Source: JADLCX01 sp964630785 (GTDB lineage Bacteria > Planctomycetota > Phycisphaerae > Phycisphaerales > UBA1924). From it: a DNA stretch of 64,000 nt. The position numbers were made by a program, and so were the translations under genes. Positions within the stretch are counted from its first letter, which is position 1; the number at the start of each line of letters is the position of its first letter. The notes below the pieces were generated by a model. It ran no database searches. It was not told the origin of the DNA and saw only the letters and a program-made list of their open reading frames with translations. Location: contig CAZVZG010000002.1 of the NCBI GenBank assembly GCA_964630785.1, forward strand, positions 1 to 64,000, given 5' to 3'. This document shows positions 60,320 to 64,000 of this stretch, piece after piece.

Positions 60320-63300
60320 TCAGCAACCCGCGAAATAGCCCGCGAGGAAGTCGAACAGGTCCTGCACGCTCAGCACGCCGTTGCCGTTGAAGTCGGCCCT
60401 CAGGTCGTTGGCGAAGTACGCGGCCAGGAAGTCGAAGATGTCCTGCACGCTGAGGGTGCCGTTCTGGTTGAAGTCGGCCTTGCAGCAGGGGGTCTGGTTG
60501 TTGCCGGGAGCATTGCAGGGCACCAGGTGGCCCGCGAAGTGTGCGAACGCGCCCGTGCATTGCGTGTCCTCGGTCACGACGCACATCGAGCCGCGGCAGC
60601 ACGCGCCGCGGTTGCACGGGTTGGGGTTGCAGCCCACGCCCGCGCCCAGCCACCGGCCGGGGCAGTTGGCCTCGCTGGTCACCGTGCACGCCCCCGCCAG
60701 GCAGCACGCCCCGAGCGGCGGGCACACGGTCGGAGAGCACAACGCCCCCGGGAGGAACTGCCCGGGGCACTTGACGCTGTCGGTCAGCAGACAACCATCG
60801 ACGGTGCAGCAAGCCCCGAGCGGGTTGTTGTTGTTGACGGTCAACGTGTATGGCCCGCCGGTGGGAACGCCCGTGCTCCAGGCGGCCACCTCGATGTGGT
60901 AGGTCTGGCCGGCGGTCAGGTTCACCGTCCGGATGCGCGAGGCCAGCGTGTTTCCCGGGCACAGGATGCTGCCCGCGCTGGAAGAATCGTCGTTGCACGC
61001 GACTTCGGAGAAGATGGTGCAGTCGGTTGTGAACACCGCCAGCAGCGTGTCGAACGTGGTGCCGCACGTGTTGAGTTCGTATTCGGCCGTGTGCGTGGGC
61101 GTGAAGGTGTGCCACACGCTCTTGTGCGTGTTGGCGGGCGACCCGGAGGCGCACGAAACGGTCTGATCGCCGGTGGCGTTGCAGTTGTCGCCGGAAACGG
61201 GCGAGCCCAGCGCCACGGGGGTCGCGTCGGCGCACCGGTCGTTGGACGGGCGCGGGCACGGGTTGGGGTTGCACGTGCCGCCGGGACCGAGCCAGGTTCC
61301 TGGGCAGTTGGACTGGTTGGTCACCGTGCAGCAACTGCCGATGCAGCACGGCCCGAGGGCCGCCACCCGGGAAACCAGCACCTTGTACGGCCCGTAGTGG
61401 GTGGAAGTATTGAACCCGCCGACACGGATCCAGTACGTCTGTCCGCCGACGAGGGGCAGGTTCTCGATCCGTGATGCGAGCTCGTTGGGAGAGCATGGCG
61501 GGCGCGTGCCCGACGTCGAATCGTCGTCGCATCCGATCTCCGTCAGCGACGAGCAATCCGGGCCCGCGAACGCCACCACGACGGTGTCGAAGCTGGTGCC
61601 GCACGTATCGATGTCGAACATGCCGCTGGAGGCGGGGGTGAAGGTGTGCCAGACCGCGTGGAAGAGGCCGCCGGCGCACGAGCCGGCCGGGCCGTCGGAG
61701 CCGCCGATGGCGTTGGTGGTGTCTCCCATGAACTGCACGCCCTCGCTCAGCGGGTACGCGCCGGTGCACCGGTCGTGACGCGGTGGCACGCCGATCAGGT
61801 TGCCGATCGGGTCAACATGAACCTCCATGCGGTCCATGAGCGGGGGGAGCGGCCCCGACTCGAACACGCCGTCGAAACTCACCGTCATGGCCGTGGGGCC
61901 GGTCGGCGTGACGCTGACCGAACCCGGAAAGATGCGGGCGCCGCGGTGGAGCCCGCCGCTGATGCCGTCGAGGCTCACGGCGTAGAACACGTCGAAGAAC
62001 GAGTCGATCGTCGGCGGTATGGCCGGGCCGGACAGGCGTGATCGCGTCATGATGAAGAAGTAGGAGTCGCCGAGCGCGGGGTCGCCCGACTTGACCATGG
62101 CGCTCTGAAGCGTGGCCGTTGTGCCCGGCAGAAGCGACGAGACGTCAACGAACAACTGCGTGTGGACCACCTGGCCCGTGTTCAGCGGCGGGGAGACGAC
62201 GTAATCGTGGACCACGCGCCCCATGTTGTCGCCGAAGCCCTGGTCGAGGACCTGCGAGCGTGGACCCAGGAACTGGAACAGATGCCCCGGGGCGTCCGGG
62301 GCCGATTCGAGCGTGAACAGGCCCGTGAACGGCCCGAAGGGCAGGTTGCCCTGGTGCACGATCCCCTGCGGGTGCGGCAGCACTCGCGTCATCATGCCGT
62401 TGTCGGGCCACTCAAAGTCGGACGCGACAAGGCTGTTGACCATGAACGTGGCCTGAGCGCAGGCCAGCGCCGGTGTGGTGTCGGTGTACACGCCCTCGAA
62501 CTTCATGAGTGCCTCGGAGCACGACCCGCTCCTGCACATCGGCCAGGAACGTTGCCTCACTTGGACGACACGCGTCTCGCCCGGCATGAGCGTGATCGGT
62601 TTGGTGATCGTCATGGTCGAGTTGGCGTCGGGGTCGGGCAGCGGCACGCACGGCGTCTGGAGCGGGTCGCCGAAGTCGATCGGCAGCGCATCGCCCGTGA
62701 ACGGCGAACCGACCGAGCCCGGGCCGTCGCCCGAGCCCGGCGCGGCCGGGGGCGACATGGTGCTCAGGCGGCCGTTCTGGTTAGAGGTCGACGTGAACGT
62801 GCCGGTCACCGAGTTGGCCGGGTCGTTGTTGGTCAGGACGACCACGTGCGTGCGCCCGTCGCCCGGGTGGGCCTGCACGTTCGCGGGCGTGATGAGCTGC
62901 ATGTCCAGGCGCGGGATCGCCGGATTGCCCGGCGCGGGGTCGACCAGGCAGATCGTGATGTCGCCGAACCCGACGGTCACAACCCCGTCCGCCCAGGTCG
63001 TGGTCGCGCTGCCCGTGATCGTGCAGACTCGCGGCGGACCCGGCGGGAAGAAGAGCGTCACCACGCCGCCGTAGGCGCCGGGCGCCGGCGTAGGGATGAC
63101 GATCGATCCCGGCGGCGACGACGGTGGCGGCACGCACGCGCTGGTCAGCGTCACGGTCGTCGAGACCGGCGCGGGGCACGGCGGCATCGCGTTGGCCGTC
63201 GCGGAGACGAACACGCCCACCGGAATGGCCACCAGCCCGCCCACCGGGGCGACGACCATCGGCCCGGCGAAGGCCTTCACGAGCGAGGTCGATCGCGAGC

Positions 63301-63475
63301 ACACGATCGGCGGGGGCGCCCCGCACGCCAAGACGTGGTCCACGGTCAGCAGCGCCACGATGATGAGGACCAGAGCGGCATTGGCCCCGGCCCGGAGCCG
63401 CGCCCACGCCGGTGCGGGGCGTTCTGCGTTCCGCGGCTTCTTGTCGTGCGCGCACGGCGACATCGGTCGAAACAT
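60320..63475 (-). CDS. Large secreted Cys-rich protein with PPC-like and dockerin-like domains
   Basis: A 1051-residue protein with a signal peptide (AALVLIIVALLTVDHVLA). Pre-peptidase C-terminal-like beta domains (for example NDRCADATPVALGSPVSG and the ASRIRTVNLTAGQTYHIEV pattern) alternate with Cys-rich NCPGTWLGPGGTCNPNPC units. Two dockerin-like units end it (YFAGC). The ATG at 63,475 has GGAGG seven bases before it. No enzymatic site recognised. It may be a surface or biofilm protein. Confidence 0.8.
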   Translation of the reverse strand: MFRPMSPCAHDKKPRNAERPAPAWARLRAGANAALVLIIVALLTVDHVLACGAPPPIVCSRSTSLVKAFAGPMVVAPVGGLVAIPVGVFVSATANAMPPCPAPVSTTVTLTSACVPPPSSPPGSIVIPTPAPGAYGGVVTLFFPPGPPRVCTITGSATTTWADGVVTVGFGDITICLVDPAPGNPAIPRLDMQLITPANVQAHPGDGRTHVVVLTNNDPANSVTGTFTSTSNQNGRLSTMSPPAAPGSGDGPGSVGSPFTGDALPIDFGDPLQTPCVPLPDPDANSTMTITKPITLMPGETRVVQVRQRSWPMCRSGSCSEALMKFEGVYTDTTPALACAQATFMVNSLVASDFEWPDNGMMTRVLPHPQGIVHQGNLPFGPFTGLFTLESAPDAPGHLFQFLGPRSQVLDQGFGDNMGRVVHDYVVSPPLNTGQVVHTQLFVDVSSLLPGTTATLQSAMVKSGDPALGDSYFFIMTRSRLSGPAIPPTIDSFFDVFYAVSLDGISGGLHRGARIFPGSVSVTPTGPTAMTVSFDGVFESGPLPPLMDRMEVHVDPIGNLIGVPPRHDRCTGAYPLSEGVQFMGDTTNAIGGSDGPAGSCAGGLFHAVWHTFTPASSGMFDIDTCGTSFDTVVVAFAGPDCSSLTEIGCDDDSTSGTRPPCSPNELASRIENLPLVGGQTYWIRVGGFNTSTHYGPYKVLVSRVAALGPCCIGSCCTVTNQSNCPGTWLGPGGTCNPNPCPRPSNDRCADATPVALGSPVSGDNCNATGDQTVSCASGSPANTHKSVWHTFTPTHTAEYELNTCGTTFDTLLAVFTTDCTIFSEVACNDDSSSAGSILCPGNTLASRIRTVNLTAGQTYHIEVAAWSTGVPTGGPYTLTVNNNNPLGACCTVDGCLLTDSVKCPGQFLPGALCSPTVCPPLGACCLAGACTVTSEANCPGRWLGAGVGCNPNPCNRGACCRGSMCVVTEDTQCTGAFAHFAGHLVPCNAPGNNQTPCCKADFNQNGTLSVQDIFDFLAAYFANDLRADFNGNGVLSVQDLFDFLAGYFAGC

Positions 63476-63796
63476 GAGCGACCTCCTCTTGACATGACGG
63501 GTTGCGGCGGCCCCACGGTGCCAGCATCGGGGTCGGCGGTGGGCTTGCGCGTCTCTGCGCGAGCGACCGGCGTGTGCGGGGTCGGTCGGCGAACGGGCGG
63601 GCTTGAACGGGCGCACGAGTCCGAGCGCCCGCAGTCTCACGATACCTCCAGCCCGAAACGCGTCAATCCCCAATAGAGGTCAAAAATATCCGCAATAATG
63701 TGGCGACTGGCATGCTGTTGCGGGTGCAGATCAAACAGACCGGCCCGGCGCATCGCGCCGGGCCGGCTGATCGTCGGCAGGTCGTGAGAACCACTT
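63476..63796. other. 321-bp gap: promoter and terminator region
   Basis: It holds the upstream region of the Cys-rich gene, with an AT-rich island at about 63,667-63,705 that probably contains its promoter (no exact consensus), and the terminator of the following gene. No gene is seen. Confidence 0.55.
63740..63766 (-). terminator. Hairpin terminator copy 2
   Basis: The same 12-bp stem CCGGCCCGGCGC as at 60,263, with loop ATC, 30 bases past the stop of the minus-strand gene at 63,797. Tail is TCTGTTTGATCT, more T-rich than at copy 1. Confidence 0.78.
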
Positions 63797-64000
63797 TCAG
63801 CAGCCGGTGAAGTACGCCCCGAGGAAGTCGAAGATGTCCTGCACAGTGACGCCGCCCGCGCCGTTGATGTCGGCTTGCGGGCTGAAGGTGAAGTACCCGG
63901 CGAGGAAGTCGAAGATGTCCTGCACGGTGACGCCGCCGGCGTGGTTGTAATCGGCCAGGCAGCAGGGGCTGGTGTTGTTCACGCCGAACGCGTTGCACAC
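63797..64000 (-). CDS. C-terminus of another dockerin-like secreted protein (partial)
   Basis: The gene runs off the window. The visible 67 residues include two dockerin-like units (DYNHAGGVTVQDIFDFLAGY and DINGAGGVTVQDIFDFLGAY) and end YFTGC. The gene is probably a neighbouring paralogue of the Cys-rich protein, as both share the same terminator hairpin. Confidence 0.85.
   Translation of the reverse strand: MCNAFGVNNTSPCCLADYNHAGGVTVQDIFDFLAGYFTFSPQADINGAGGVTVQDIFDFLGAYFTGC

Noticed and set aside
1..64000. tRNA or rRNA genes
   Set aside because: No TTCGA-type T-loop with an acceptor stem or rRNA core sequence was noticed by eye. A tRNAscan-SE and Infernal run would settle this.

Overview
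The window is GC-rich chromosomal DNA that most resembles a member of the Phycisphaerae (Planctomycetota). Pointers are seven secreted proteins ending in paired dockerin-like repeats that finish in Gly-Cys, two with an LEPR-xLL-like N-terminus, one with a PEP-CTERM-like tail, and a small membrane protein ending in the planctomycete-style CxxC zinc ribbon. I saw no rRNA, tRNA, CRISPR array or transposase.

Layout. 1-10,000 looks like an accessory island. Its minus strand carries a two-HTH regulator, an ABC-type ATPase, a GNAT acetyltransferase and a terminase large subunit (TerL), tightly packed, followed by a type III restriction-modification pair (mod, res). A divergent LexA/CI-like repressor with an intact Ser/Lys dyad faces the cluster across a short control region with a perfect palindrome. 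No portal, capsid or integrase is present, so this is not an ordinary prophage. It is the best candidate here for an undescribed system. Between mod and res lies a 540-bp stretch with four regularly spaced covarying hairpins.

10,100-15,300 holds a zinc-ribbon membrane protein, a DUF2071 protein with a dispersed repeat inside it, an HTH membrane protein, a decaprenyl-phosphate phosphoribosyltransferase-like UbiA protein and a threonine dehydrogenase lacking the structural zinc site. 15,739-26,096 is a type II secretion/type IV pilus-like operon: GspF, three GspG-like proteins, GspI-, J- and K-like pseudopilins, GspC-, L- and M-like proteins and a TPR lipoprotein. GspD and GspE are not in the window. 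26,267-30,811 has a dockerin-bearing secreted protein, an unknown HTH protein and a Nudix-like protein.

30,881-33,000 is dnaX-ybaB, where dnaX ends its first frame at an A7 slippery run followed at once by a stop. A -1 shift would join it to the tau C-terminal domain. 33,103-50,870 mixes a secreted cyclophilin, a two-domain GT2 glycosyltransferase, a PilZ-REC-Hpt-like regulator, a CAP-domain secreted protein, signal peptidase I, an MscS channel, a PEP-CTERM-like protein, RibBA with a degenerate cyclohydrolase half, a trypsin-like dockerin protein, DUF1579 and a probable PPi-dependent phosphofructokinase. 51,121-64,000 is nearly all large secreted dockerin proteins: an M4-like metalloprotease, a Kelch protein, a glucose/sorbosone-dehydrogenase-like protein, a Cys-rich protein and the end of another. 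The secretion operon, signal peptidase and the many exported dockerin proteins suggest an export and surface-display economy, though no direct link is visible.
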